A stretch of 64,000 nucleotides of DNA from Halichoerus grypus. Taxonomy: Eukaryota > Chordata > Mammalia > Carnivora > Phocidae. A program made the translations under genes and the position numbers. The stretch spans positions 159,370,437-159,434,436 of the forward strand of contig NC_135715.1 of NCBI RefSeq assembly GCF_964656455.1, written 5' to 3'. Position 1 is the first letter of the stretch, and every line of letters starts with the position of its first letter. Of this stretch, positions 23,786 through 35,204 are shown one piece after another. The notes beneath the pieces are model-generated. The model saw nothing but the letters and a program-made list of their open reading frames with translations. It had not been told where the DNA came from and searched no databases.

Positions 23786-25344
23786 ACACATTCATCTCCT
23801 CCCTGAGGGGAAATCACCCAGATTCTACCCAGTCACTCCCCTAGTCAAAGTCAAGGATCTCTAAATGATGACTCTCCAGCAGGTCTGAATACTGGTTTGG
23901 AGCCTAGTAGTCTAGTGGTCTTAGATTAAAGCCTAGCAACTAAAATTATTCTCTGTCCCCACTACTTATTCGGATGCCAAAATTGTAATAGAGACAACAA
24001 CTAATCATGGCCTCTAACAGCCGTCTGGGATCTGAGCCGCTTGCACGAGTGTGAACCCTGCTCTGAATGCCCAGAGAATCAGGAGCCCAGCACAATCTAG
24101 GGGGTGGAATATGGCATTTTGCTGAAATCAATACTGCAGGGAAAGAGTCAGCCTCATTGAAGAATAGGCAGTGTTGCCCCACACTTATAATTAAATACAT
24201 TGGATGAAGGGTTTGGGTGACAATATGGAGGAAAGCATATTAAAAATATCTTTGTAGAAATATTAGAATATATAAACTAACATACTTTGTTCATTCCTCA
24301 AAGAACATTTATTCTTATGATTCTTGGCCTGTTTTCTTAAGAAAAGACCTTCACTGTTCTATTTAATTTAGAAAACAGTAAAAAGAGATTTGTGGATTAT
24401 AATTATAGAGAATCATTTTGAACCATAGCTTCATGCTAGTATTAGAGAGATAACCTCCAGATCAAAATTTCAAATAATGTAATTTTTCAAATAAATTTTC
24501 AATATCTGGTGCAAACACTGATACATATTTTTTCCATATTCTATTTCTTTCATCTTTTATATCTCCATGCAGTTATAGAAATGTAATTCATATGTTTTTA
24601 AAATCATTTATGCTTAACTCATCAAAATACTGCTTTGGGAGTTATTTGAGGTGCAAAAAGGTTTTACATACTTTTCAATAAGCATTTAAAACCCTCTCTC
24701 CCAGAAACAGAAGAAGTTTTCATTTTTTCCAGAGTAAATAATTATTTTCTTTAGTGTCTTTATAATTGTCTTTCCATGGGCTAGGCCATTCCCAGGAGAA
24801 GATTAATTTTAGTCTAGTTTGTGGTACAGTGGCCACAACCTCACTCCTATTCTCCATTTGTCTTTTTCATCAATTCAATGCTTTAACATTTTGCTCTCAA
24901 TACACATGCCAGTTATTCTTATAGCTATTACCTACTTGCTGGGAAATAGCCCTCAAATGCAAAAGGCCACATATGGGCTTCTGAAAACTCTTCCCGCTGG
25001 TCATATTCAGTTCTTGAGAGCATTTTTCTTTCCAGTGTTACTAAGCAAGTTAGATTTGGGAAGAACATGAAGTGGTAGAGGAAAGGAATGAAGACTGAGT
25101 TCAATGTTATTTCCAAAGCCTTCCCAGGAAAACAATAATTTATTATTCATTTTGGAATTGTAATTATGGAGATAACCCCTCCAATTAAATGATTTATTTT
25201 GCCACAGAACCTAAAATGTACATCAAATTTAAGTCTAATTGCTACAAGTTATTTTACACCTAAATTTAATAAACAATGTGATGTTTATTCTTCATATTTC
25301 TATGTAATATGGCTTCTAGAAGCAAGTTCTCCTATCTGCAGCAT
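23786..25344. other. No gene seen
   Basis: Unassigned AT-rich sequence; short frames only (83-84 aa at 23946-24200 and 24819-25070), none recognisable. Confidence 0.4.
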
Positions 25345-25575
25345 TGGTGGGGCCAGACTGTACAAGTTCAAATCCTCACTCCACCATTTGCCAGCTAAAT
25401 AACTAAGGCAAGTTATTTAACTTCTCCATGCCTCAGTTTCTTTATTTGCAAAAAAAAAAAAAAAAAAAAAAAGGACAAAAGTAGTACCTACCTGATAGGA
25501 TTGTTTGAAGATTAAATGAGTTAACACTTACAAAGCACTTACAAATGTTTAAATTACGTGATCAATACATAAATC
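25345..25575 (+). mobile_element. MIR with an internal poly(A) expansion
   Basis: MIR blocks CAAATCCTCACTCCACCATT, TGCCTCAGTTTCTTTATTTG, AGTACCTACCTGATAGGATT, TTAACACTTACAAAGCACTT. Where MIR normally reads TCTGTAAAATGGGGATA there is an A-run of about 24 (25450-25472), a secondary microsatellite expansion. Confidence 0.85.
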
Positions 25576-26129
25576 CAGTGTAACAAGAACGGCCACCACA
25601 AGTCACATGAGAAACTGAATTCCTTTACTTTTAGCTCCTCTATTTATTATGGCTGTGCTTTGTCAACAGAGGCACATAATGTTAGCAGATTTGAGATTTA
25701 CCAGAAAGGTGTCGGATTTTATTTCAAATTATGAATTCCTAAACATGGAATGATATACCATCCTGCTGTACACTCAGGGACCCCTTAGAGTTTGGAGCGT
25801 GAGAGACCTAACTAACCCTGGTCCTCTATTTGTAGGGGGTTTTGACATCCAAGGAGCCGCTGAGAAACAGTGACTAGCATTCAGGAAAAGGGAGGCTAAG
25901 AAGTCACCGTTTTCAAAAAATAAACTGAATTGGAGTGCTGCCTGCGTTTCGTTCTACTGCCTCTGGAAGAGGTGTGTTATCTAAAGTGCTTCCATCATGA
26001 ATAATGATTGAGAAACTGCTTTACTCTCCGGACTACTGTACTCCCAGGTAGAAATCCGTGGGCTGATGCCCAGGTGTCTATCTGGAACTTGGTTATTACA
26101 CACGTTAGAGGAACCCATCCTCCAGGAGC
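25576..26129. other. Upstream flank of the CpG island
   Basis: Unique-looking sequence without recognised repeats; could contain distal promoter elements, none identifiable with confidence. Confidence 0.4.
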
Positions 26130-26346
26130 CCATTGTGAACAGGCAGCGAAGGGAGGGGCGGGAACGCTCAGGGTGAGCCGGGTTTCTAAGCACAGATCAG
26201 AGCCCCAGTACTTTTTAAGCGCCTAGTTCTTCGGGTCATTTCGAAATCGGCTATCTTTGTTTACATTTTCGAACCTGGCTCGGCACCAGAAAGCATTACT
26301 ACCTTCTGAAAGGAGAAGCATCCTGCATTCGTAGACAGTGCTGCGG

Positions 26347-26368
26347 TGGTGGGTGGGGGGAGGAGGGG
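26347..26368 (+). other. G-rich run with G-quadruplex potential
   Basis: Several closely spaced G-runs separated by one or two bases lie just upstream of the proposed transcription start. Such runs can form a quadruplex on the + strand and are common in CpG-island promoters. Confidence 0.4.
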
Positions 26369-26406
26369 CAAAGTTCATCTTCCCCCGTGTGGGAGGACGA
26401 CTCCTG

Positions 26407-26418
26407 CCGCACGTGCGG
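26407..26418. promoter_or_regulatory. 12-bp palindromic E-box (CCGCACGTGCGG)
   Basis: A perfect 12-bp dyad centred on CACGTG, the class recognised by bHLH-zip factors such as MYC/MAX and USF. It lies in the upstream half of the CpG island, a plausible position for a proximal promoter site. The motif is seen; binding is inference. Confidence 0.4.
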
Positions 26419-26639
26419 GTTGTGACAAAATCTTTGAATAGCAGGGGCGGTTTAAGCGAGGTGGAGGTTTGGGGAAAGGCGAGGAGGTAGGTGTGGGGCA
26501 AGCAAGCAAAGTGCGGAAGCCGTACGGGGATTCTTCTAGAAAGTGGGGTGGGAAAAGGAGCTAGGGAGGGCGTGTGGAGGGAAGGCATCTGTGTCAGAAC
26601 GTGCGTGTGAGCGGATACAAAACCCGAGAGAGGCGTGAG

Positions 26640-27023
26640 CAGCTCTGTGTGTGCGAGCGGGAGCGAGGGGCGCCGGCTCGGGGTGTGTGCGCCTGGGTGA
26701 GTGACACTGAGGGGCGGGCTGGCCGGCCGGCCGGCGGGCGGGGGCAGCCTGCGAGGGGCGGGAGTGTCCCTGCGTGGAGCGGGCCGATCCGGAGTTGTGT
26801 CAGTGAAGGAATCCAGTCCGGGGGCCGAGCTGGCTGCGCCCTCCGCCGCGAGCGCCGGCAGCACGGGGCGAGCTCCGGACGGCGCGCGGCCCAGGCAGCG
26901 GCTCCCGCTCGGCCCGCCCTCCGCGCCGCAGGGGCCGCCACCGCCGCCGCGCCTCCCCCGGCGACCGCGCCCCCGATCGCCGTCCCCCGGCCCGGGACAG
27001 AGCGGCCGGCGCTCCGCACAGAG
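26640..27023 (+). other. Probable non-coding first exon (5' UTR) of an unidentified gene
   Basis: The GC-rich segment ends in CACAGAG followed by GTAAGC, a strong U2-type splice donor (GT at 27024-27025). Between about 26560 and the donor there is no ATG in any frame, so if this is exon 1 it is entirely 5' untranslated and translation must begin in a downstream exon. The left edge is an estimate because the transcription start cannot be read from sequence. The exon is rich in CCG/GCC runs typical of structured 5' UTRs. No convincing coding exon follows within 36 kb, so the first intron is probably very long. A bidirectional or antisense transcript cannot be excluded, but no good minus-strand donor was seen in the island. 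Confidence 0.6.
26697..26702 (+). other. Possible alternative splice donor GTGAGT
   Basis: CTGG|GTGAGT is a near-perfect donor about 330 bp upstream of the main candidate. If transcription starts upstream (26.3-26.6 kb) this would give a shorter alternative first exon. No transcript evidence is available here. Confidence 0.3.
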
Positions 27024-27029
27024 GTAAGC
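27024..27029 (+). other. Splice donor GTAAGC of exon 1
   Basis: GTAAGC follows CAGAG, giving a near-consensus AG|GTRAG donor in a region where GC content makes such sites rare by chance. It defines the right edge of the proposed first exon. Confidence 0.6.
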
Positions 27030-28836
27030 CCGGGACTCCCGGCCGCCGCCGCCCGGGACCCCCAGTCCTCCCTCCCCGCGCGGCGGGCCGGGGCCGGGAT
27101 GCGGGGCTCAGGCGGACGCGGCGGGGCCTGTGCGGCCGGGACGGAGGCTCGGCCCGGGCCGCGCGTTCCGCAGCCTGGGCCGCCCAGCCCCCGCCGCCTC
27201 CCCGGGGCGCTGGGTGTGGCCCCCGCTCGGCGCCGACGCGGGCTGGCGGCGCGGACTGGACGCGGAGGTCACCGTCCTTCCTTTCTCAGGCCCGCGCGAG
27301 CGAAAGAGCGGGCGGGTGGGAGGAGGCGCCGAGTCGGGCGCACATTTGCGCGCTTGGGGCGAGCGTGTGGCCGCCGCGCTCAGACGTGGACCCGCCCGCC
27401 CCGGATCTGAATCGGCCGCCGTCCCTCGCCTGCCCTCTCCGGTGCGAGCGCCCCCTTCCACTCGCGGAACGGAGTGAGACCCACTGCCGCCCGCCTCCCT
27501 CGCTCGGAACCGCGGAGCTGCCCGCCTCGGCCGGGACCAGCCCGCTCTCAACCGCGTCCCGGCGCCCGGCGGGAGCGGGATGCGGTGGCCCCCAGTAGCC
27601 GCGAAGTCGCCGCGATGGCAGGCGGGGTGATGCGGCTGGACGCCGGGCGACCGGACCGCGGGACGAAGCGGTCGCGCCGCCGCGTCTGGGCGGGTGGACC
27701 CGGAGTCCGCGGGAGGCGGCGGGGGCTCGGGACCAGGCGGCGGACTGAAGCCCAAGGCGGCGGTTGTTTCGGAGACGCGGAGAGCGTTCGCGCCCTCAGC
27801 ACACTCGACTTTGCGTGTCTCGGAAGATCGGCCCTGCTCGCTCGCACTCTGTTTGGTTGTTAATACTTACTGCAGACGTGGGAGGTGAAGGGCTGAGACT
27901 TCACCTGGACAGAGATGCGACCGAGGCTTCCCAATTCCGCGAGTGGAGGCTTCCCGGTCTTGGGGGACTTGGGGGGGGGGGTGTGTGTTTGTGAACTTCG
28001 TGAGCTTTCAGTTCCCAGCAGTCCTGGTTTTAGCGGATGTCAAGGTTTTGGAGACCTGACACTAAAGATTCTTTCTGTACAGCGTTTTCCTTTGAGTGTA
28101 TTACAGAATCTGTAGCTCGAGAACTAGTGAAAAACCTTGAACTTCAAACACAGCCTCTCTCTTTACATAAAATGTTATATGTAATATTTTTCACTTGCTT
28201 TTTAAACAAAATTTAAATGTTATGTTAAAAACTTTCGCCATTCCTGTCAAAAGTGAGAAAAAAAGGTCTCTGAAATTTTAGAAACTAAGCAGAGGAAGAG
28301 GCTTATTCCAGTATTTGAAAGAGTATTGTCGTGTGACCTTTATGATACTGTTTTAGTTGGTCTTAGAGGAACAATTCATTGCCATTCTGATTGATTTTTG
28401 TTTTCTAGAGGTTAAGCAGATGGGCAAGATGGCAGGGAAAAGAAGGGACAGGAAGTCAGAAATTGCTTCATTCTGAAAAAAACAAACAATATTCAAGTAA
28501 CAAATCCAATTATTGTGAAAGATACTCTGAAAATAAAGACTAAGATGGCCTTCTGGATGAAGTATTTCATTGGCTTTATAAAACTATCACTTAACTAGAG
28601 AGCAGTGTGTTGTGTGCATGGGGGCAGTTTTATCAAGTAAGTGTACTGCTTAAAAATATCTGTGTATGATAATATTTATTGGATCTTTAACTGGGGAAAA
28701 TCAACTTTAGGAATGAATTTCTGTTTGAACAAGGCAAATATTGCTGCAGTCTCTAATTAGCGTTGTGGATTAAACTCAACCTTTGTTAGAACCTATTTAA
28801 TGGAGGAAGAGAAGGTAAAATATGTCAAATTCTGTA
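27030..28836 (+). other. Presumed intron 1 start
   Basis: 27030-27880 is the GC-rich tail of the island with no credible coding frame; a G-run (about 11 G) ends near 27981. 27882-28836 is unique AT-rich sequence. A pyrimidine tract ending TTTTCTAG at 28401-28408 could be an acceptor, but no matching donor follows. Confidence 0.5.
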
Positions 28837-29038
28837 TCTGTGAGGCTTTATTTTTTTAAAAGATTTTATTTGAGAGAGAGCATGAGCAGGGGGGAGGGGC
28901 AGAGGGAGAGGCAGAAGCAGACTCCCCTCTGAGCAGGGAGCCCCACAGGGCTGGATCTTAGGATCCTGGGATCATGACCTGAGCCTAAGGTGGATGCTTA
29001 ACCTACTGAGCCATCTAGGCGCCCCTCTGTGTGGCTTT

Positions 29039-29039
<1 letters not shown>
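28837..29039 (-). mobile_element. CAN-SINE with 14-bp TSD
   Basis: Element 28851-29025. TCTGTGAGGCTTTA (28837-28850) and TCTGTGTGGCTTTA (29026-29039) flank it with one mismatch. Minus-strand head CTGAGCCATCTAGGCGCCCC on +. Confidence 0.95.

Positions 29040-29088
<49 letters not shown>
29040..29088. repeat. (AC)n microsatellite
   Basis: About 24 uninterrupted AC dinucleotides directly beside the SINE target duplication; likely polymorphic. Confidence 0.97.
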
Positions 29089-29090
<2 letters not shown>

Positions 29091-30640
29091 CTAGCCCCAA
29101 AGATAATTTGCATAAAAATACAAATGACTTGAATGCAGGGACTGTTTAAGAGAATGGTAAAAACTCAACATCTGGGAAAGGAGTATATTGCCAATTTTCT
29201 TTCTCTCTTTAATCCCTGCCTCTGAAAATATTAAATTATTTCCTAGGAATCAACTTAGTTTAACATACCAATTTAGGCAAGATGATAAACTCCTTTTGTA
29301 TTCATGTTGTTTTAGGGAGCTCCCTAATGAAAATCTTAAATTGACTGTTTCTGTGCTCCCACTGATTTTCAAGTGGCCATTGTGGGGATGGGTATCTATG
29401 GGCTCATGAAGCTGTTCTGCCACTTCATAGTGATCAGGGAAAGAAAATGCTTAGGCCACACCATTGCAGTCTTTGAAGTGCCGCCAGTGGGAAGCATTCA
29501 TAGATCAATTTTGCTGTGCAGATGGAAATACTTGCCATAAGAAGTTAAGCTCTAGAGATGTCTCATTTTTGGTTCTAACTTCTTTCAGTTTTTCAGTCTG
29601 TGACCATAGAATTGTACTGCCATTAACAATGACTATTCATTTATGGCTTATGTGTGAAAGGCGTGTTGGTGGTCTTCTGTTATCTTTACATGGTTTTAAT
29701 CAGCATCTCATGATGTGAGCCAGGACAAGAACTTTTGGTTACAGTTTTGATGAAATGGAAGAAGTTGAGGTTGCTTATAGTAAGATCCAAGCTGCTGCCA
29801 CCTGTCTGGCCATATGATGAATGTGGAGTGGGTTTTGTATGCAATAGATAGATACGGCCTACTCACTGCCCTGTCGTCTTCTGTAGACCCTTTCCTGACT
29901 CTGATAATGGAATCATACGGCTGTTACAATTTTTGTACACAGAGTAGTCGCTTTTATCAGCATGGCACAGAACATGAGGGCTGATATATAATATGGAAAG
30001 ATTTAAACGATGGAGTCTGTTTATTGATTTCTGAATGATTGTGCATAATTCAACTAATCAATTCATCCCATCACTGTTCTGCCTTCGAGTGTAATCACAC
30101 AATTAAAGTGTGATTTTCATGATACAAACAGTTAAAAACCCAATACACATAATTATAGAAGAAAAACAAACCTTTCTTTTTTCTTTCCTCTTTTGAAGTA
30201 CTCTGCTATGAAGGTGTTATTTCCTTGACACATCAAAATGGCTAATTTGGAGTTGTGATGCTTGTTATGTAAATAGGCCATATGTTGAATTTCTACAGAA
30301 GTCTATTCGTTCAGTGTTGTGGTAATGGTTAGGATCCCCTAAGTACCATAACTAAAAAACATAGTCTATGAAGATGTATTTCTCTCTACTATTTATATCA
30401 TACTCACTATTTTTGTTTAATAGCTAGTATTTTTATTTTCTAATAAAATATTCTTAAGTGTGATGGTTATCTATTCTTACAGCATATACGTTTTTATCTC
30501 TAGTACTAACACAAACTCTGTTTCCATTTATGCACCTGTTTAATAGACTTTTCATGGTGGATGTCCTGCTGTCAGACTAAACGCTGCATGCCTGATAACA
30601 AACTTCATATTCTCTGCTAACCCTGTTCCTTTCACAATGA
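29089..30640. other. Unique intronic sequence
   Basis: No recognised repeat or exon. Contains a short dyad at 30093-30115 (listed separately). Confidence 0.4.
30093..30115. promoter_or_regulatory. Dyad AATCACAC-N7-GTGTGATT
   Basis: Eight-base perfect inverted arms around AATTAAA. Arms contain TCACAC, similar to a T-box half site, and the loop contains an AATTA homeodomain core. Function is speculative. Confidence 0.2.
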
Positions 30641-31650
30641 AAAGACTTTCCCTTTTCTTGATATTCAGCATTCTCTTCATCACCCAGACTTGAGATCCAG
30701 GGACCATCCCTGACTCCTCCCTTTCATTCCTTCAGTAAAACTGTACATCAAGTCCTGTTAACTTTTCCTTTGTAATAGTTTCTCTAAGCCAGTCCCCACA
30801 TCTCTACATTCCTCATTCTCCCTGATAGCTCAGGTCCTTGGCCATCACTGTTCTAGTATGACTAGAGCCGGCTACATCTTGGTTTCTTGGTTAATGAGTT
30901 CTCCCCACTCTGCATGCTTCCAGCACATCAGCCTTCCTAAACTCTTCTCCTTAGAACTCCTGTCCAAGGACTGCCTTGCAGGAAGGCTGTGTTGACCTCA
31001 GGTTTCTCTGATTCTAAAGCCAGTGCTCTTTCTACTAGTTCAAATACTTTCCATGCACCCCCCTCCCCCCCGCTTCAGTCCCACCTCTCAACCAGGTTTT
31101 AATATACTTCACGGTCTTGCCCAAATTTGACTTACTGACTTTATTTTCTACTTCTTTCCAACATGAACCTTCTCTTCCTGGTAATTGGATCTCACTGCCC
31201 TTCTAAGATAACTTTGTGCCCTTTTGTTCATGCTCTGCTTTTTAGAATGCCTTTTCCTTTTTCCTCTAACCTAACAACTATCTCCAAGTTAAAGCCAGCC
31301 TGATCACGTTACTTATTGGTTTCTTCTTTTGCCCTTTTGTCCGCACCATCCCTTCAGACCATCAGATACTCTCCCATGATATTGTGTGCTTCATTCTTGC
31401 TTTTCCAACTAGACTGCCAGTTCCTTGAGGGCACTGATGGAACTTGCATGCTGTCCTTGAACCATCTACAGGGCTTTGGCATAGCAAACTCTTGATAAGT
31501 ATACCAGTAGAATCAATAAACTGTAAGGGTGTTTTTTTTCTGTATGATGGGCTTTGATATTGCCTGTGTCCTGCTCACCATTATGTCCCCAGAGCCTAGC
31601 TTGCAACTTGACACCTAGTCATGACCTCAATAAATATTTGTTAACATAGA
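30640..31650 (+). mobile_element. L2 LINE fragments
   Basis: L2-like 3' region order: CAGGGACCATCCCTGACTCC, TCAGCCTTCCTAAACTC, GCCAGTTCCTTGAGGGCACT, TATGTCCCCAGAGCCTAGC and ACCTCAATAAATATTTGTT, the canonical L2 tail. Interrupted and heavily diverged; a short antisense MIR-like piece may lie near 30975-31040. Confidence 0.6.
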
Positions 31651-33029
31651 AATTAATGTTGACATTAGCTAAAAGGGACAGGCATTTGAAGGAGACATCT
31701 GTCAAGGAGTTTTTTCCCATTTTTCTTCCGTGGTTCTAATCAGCCTCTCCATTCATCAGCTGTGAGATTCTGAGGCCTCGGCATTTTCCAGAGTCGAGAT
31801 AATGATGGAGGCTGGCAGTTGTGAGTTGGAATTAAGGAGGCTGTCGTTATTTTAAGGTGGAGTGATGGGTCCCAGTAGTGAGCAAAATAAAAGCATTCAG
31901 GCTTTATGCCAGCATTTTATACCTAAAACAATTAGACTGGAGTCCTCAGTTAAATACAAGTTTAGCTAATCGGCCATAAAATCCCGGACTGTATTGCAGG
32001 GGCTGCCCAGCCTTTTCATTTTAAAACTTCCTGGTAAATTAAAAAAAAAAAAATCATCTGGGGATCCATCCAGGGATGAAAGGTAAGGTAGGGGAGAGTT
32101 GCCACACCCATCATATTGTATTCAGGACAAAATTCAATTCTTTAAAGAACTTTAAATTAGACTCACTTTATCCAAGACACTGTTTTTGCCAGGAAGGAGT
32201 TTATAGTCTTAACAGGAGAAATGACACGTGTATCCCGGAAATGAAGATCTAAGAGAGCTCAGAAGGGAAGATTTCCTTTTGCTGGGAGGTGGTGGGGAAT
32301 CTTTCTAAAGTGATGGTTGTCTGAGCTGTTTATCAAAAGATTTCAGCAGCTGTCATTGGGAATACAGGGCTGAGGGGATGGTGGCGGGGTGAGGGGGTAG
32401 TGCGGGGCAGGCATTCTTGAGTTGCGACTGTCACATCAGTACTCTGTGACGCTGCCCCTGCTCCTAAGCCGAAACCCCGCCAGAGCTCTCCTGGGCCTTG
32501 GTGGGCTGCGGTGTTCAGTAATGAAACGTAAAGGATATACAGATCCCTGCAATAATTACTTTTGGTGCCAAGTGCTGAACTGACCATGACATAAAGCACA
32601 GAATAAATCTTGTAAGCAATATAACCAGTGCCTTTCTGGGTAGCATCCAACTTGCTCAGATGCTCAAAAAGGTCTCCTGCATTATGGAAACATGGCTGAA
32701 GGTTGAAACTTTAATAGAACTATACATAGGGAGAGGTCTGGCCCCAAGGACCCAGCCGTCTGTGAGACACTGCCCAGTTCACCTAGGAGAGCTCAGTAAA
32801 TGAGCAAACATACTGTTCTCTAGAACCCTGGTTCTGATTCTGTAGAACTACCCCCACGAACTGTAAAACAAGGACAGATGGGTACAACTTTCAGGGAGAC
32901 AGATTTGGGGTCAGTGTAAGAAAGGTGGTCCTATTATGGATTGTGCTATTTCATGAGGTGACTAAGCCCCCCCCCATGACAAAATGTATTCAAGCACAGG
33001 CTGTACCAGGCAGTGTCTCATTTAAATAC
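31651..33029. other. No exon seen; L2 trace
   Basis: 32165-32240 resembles minus-strand L2. The 105-aa minus frame at 32333-32650 is unrecognised and has no supporting features. Confidence 0.4.
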
Positions 33030-33135
33030 ATGCCTTATCTCCTTTTTTCCCCAAAACAGTGCTCTGAAGTACATATTCTTATTACCCCTGTTTTACTGAA
33101 GAGCAATACCAAAGCCTGGAAAGGTTGAGCAGCGG
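33030..33135 (-). mobile_element. MIR fragment
   Basis: Antisense MIR core: CTTATTACCCCTGTTTTACT then GAAGAGCAATACC, preceded by a diverged CATGCCTTATCTCC. Confidence 0.5.
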
Positions 33136-33216
33136 ATTAGGCGTAGAGCAGATGTCAGGCATTTGAGGGCCGAGACTGAATATGTACTGTGATGAAGAAA
33201 GGACACACACATTGGA

Positions 33217-33477
33217 TGGCCATTAGGATGTTTAATATATTTTTTAAAGATTTATTTATTTGAGAGAGAGAGAGAGAGTGAGCAAGTGAGAGTGAGTAGG
33301 GGAAAGGTAGAGGGGGAGGAAGAGATTCCTCAAGCAGACTCTGAGTGTGGAGCCCAGCGGGGGGCTCGAGGAGGGGCTCGATCTCAGGACCCATGAGATC
33401 ACGACCTCAGCCGAAATCAAGAGTCTGCCGCTTAACCAACTGAGCCACCCAGGCGCCCCTGGCCATTAGGATGTTTA
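33217..33477 (-). mobile_element. CAN-SINE with exact 18-bp TSD
   Basis: Element 33235-33459. TGGCCATTAGGATGTTTA occurs at 33217-33234 and 33460-33477. GAGAGAGA tail region and TGAGCCACCCAGGCGCCCC head. The 79-aa frame is within it. Confidence 0.97.
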
Positions 33478-33604
33478 GGGCCCTTCCTATCACTAGGATT
33501 GGTGGTTTAAATCTCCTTAGGGATCAAGATGCTGATTGTTGCAAAGCACAAATTCATCAGCAGGGGCACCCAGTTCTAAAAATTCAGAACAAAGTGAATA
33601 CAAT

Positions 33605-33830
33605 TATCACCATCGTAATAGGTATCACTTATTGATCATCTCATTTAAACCTCATAGTGATCTTGCAAGGATGGGATTATGTATTCTTTTAAGAGAGCGA
33701 CACAGAAATCAGGGAAGTTACATAACTTGATTGAATCTGCAGGACTAATAAGTGGCAGAGGAGTCTGTTTGGTGTCTGGTCCCCCCAAGCCTGGGCTTTT
33801 TTCTTACACCACTCTGCCAGATAATTCGTG
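33605..33830 (-). mobile_element. MIR
   Basis: Antisense MIR: TCATTTAAACCTCATAGTGA, CACAGAAATCAGGGAAGTTA, AGGACTAATAAGTGGCAGAG, AAGCCTGGGC. The flank 33831-34180 is unassigned. Confidence 0.7.
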
Positions 33831-34179
33831 GTGATACTGAAATATTTACCTATCAGTTCAGCACAGACACTGACCAACCAGAGAGGCCACAAGCTATAAA
33901 GACCCGCTGTGGCTCTTCCGAGTCACCAAGGTGATTTAGGTAAAGCCCAAAGGTAGGGGAAAGGCTTGGTAATATACCAAGACCACAGATCTGGGGCTCC
34001 AGGAAACGAGTGACTTCTGTGTTCAGCATTTATCTGATTTTATACATGATATGTAGTACTAGTTTTAAAAAAAACTTCCTATATAATTATATTTCATTTC
34101 TATTTCTAAGTAAGGAAAAATAGTTTTGCAATGGTAATGTTATATCTTCCTTATAAATGGTAGGTTCTTCCTCCTCACG

Positions 34180-35135
34180 CCTTTTCTTCCCTTTACTGTC
34201 TTTAGTCTGAGGCTAATCTTTCTAGACAGCATCCCCTCTTGCTTCCTCAGGGACCTTGCTCTATTATCTCTCTTTTCTTTAGGCTCTCAACCAACCTTTT
34301 GCTTTCAGTGCATTAACATGCGTAAGTCTCCTCGTGTTTTATAAAAAACCAAAATCTCCCTGGCCCCTTCCCTCTTGGTCTGGTTGTGTTCCATCCCATT
34401 CCTGGTGTTAGAAGGATAGTTTCTTACACAGCACCTGAACCTCCCCTTCTCCCCTTTCTGTGCAGCCCCTCACAGCCCTGTCCTCTCATGATGGCCTCCT
34501 CTGACCTTAAAAACGGGCAGGTCCATTGTCCAGGATTCTTTTCTAATTTTTTACCTGTGTGCCTTAAGTGATCCTTCTCTGCTCCTTGAAACTTGGCCCA
34601 CCTGTTTTCTGAGTCATTCCTCTCTCCTGACTTCCCCTTATGGCATATTCCTAATGTATATTCTCTCTCAATCAATGAAACCCACTTCACCAATTTTTAA
34701 ATCTGGGAGTTGTTCTAGATTCCTCCCTCTTCCTCATCCCCTACATTTCATTGATCACCAAGCCCTGTAGAAACCATCTTTCTCAGTCTCTTTGGAATCT
34801 GCCCTCACCTGTCTAAAACACTTACCACCATTATTGCTTTGGTTCAGGCCCTCACCACTTCTCTTGAGGATTAGTGCAGTGGCCTCATAACTGGTCTCTC
34901 TGCCTTCAGCCTGGCCTGCCTCCAACCCATTCCCCACACTGCTGCCTTTCTAAAAGGCAAATTTGATCACGACTCTCTGTGGCTTAAAATCCTTCAGCAA
35001 AATCACTGCTTCTCCAGGGTAAAATCTAAGCTCCCTAGCATGGCACAAAAGCTCCTTTGTGATCTTGGCTCTCCCTTTGTGTATGTATCAAAGTCTTCTC
35101 TAATGATCTTGGTCTCTGCCCCTGCCCCTAGCATC
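34180..35135 (+). mobile_element. L2 LINE fragment
   Basis: TTGGTTCAGGCCCTCACCAC, GCAGTGGCCTCATAACTGGT, AACCCATTCCCCACACTGCT, AAAATCCTTCAGCAAAATCA, AAAATCTAAGCTCCCTAGCA and AAGCTCCTTTGTGATCTTGG reproduce the L2 ORF2 3' order. Frames are broken. Confidence 0.75.
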
Positions 35136-35204
35136 CCTACTAGAGGAAATGAGTTATTAACGGGGAAGAAATGAGAGGAAGGATGGGAACAGAGAAGAGA
35201 TTCT

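Larger units (their letters stand above)
26130..27880 (+). promoter_or_regulatory. CpG island promoter of an unidentified gene
   Basis: Base composition changes abruptly from AT-rich flanks to very GC-rich DNA dense in CpG, the signature of an unmethylated vertebrate promoter island. Several GGGGCGG-type GC boxes (for example near 26711 and 26755), a palindromic E-box at 26407-26418 and a G-rich run near 26347-26368 lie in its 5' half. No TATA box is evident, which fits dispersed initiation. The only strong splice signals inside are + strand donors, so transcription most likely runs rightwards. No CAN-SINE lies between about 13.7 and 28.8 kb. The gene is not recognised. Exact transcription start is unknown; the region 26.6-26.8 kb is the best guess. 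Confidence 0.88.

Noticed and set aside
26574..27410. 278-aa open frame and several other long frames (up to 215 aa, both strands) in the CpG island
   Set aside because: GC-rich DNA lacks stop codons by composition. The frame starts at a non-ATG codon, crosses the splice donor, is rich in R/G/A/P and overlaps equally long frames on the other strand.
28409..28480. Possible exon 2 after TTTTCTAG
   Set aside because: No adequate donor follows, and the short ATG frame (18 codons) has no recognisable feature.
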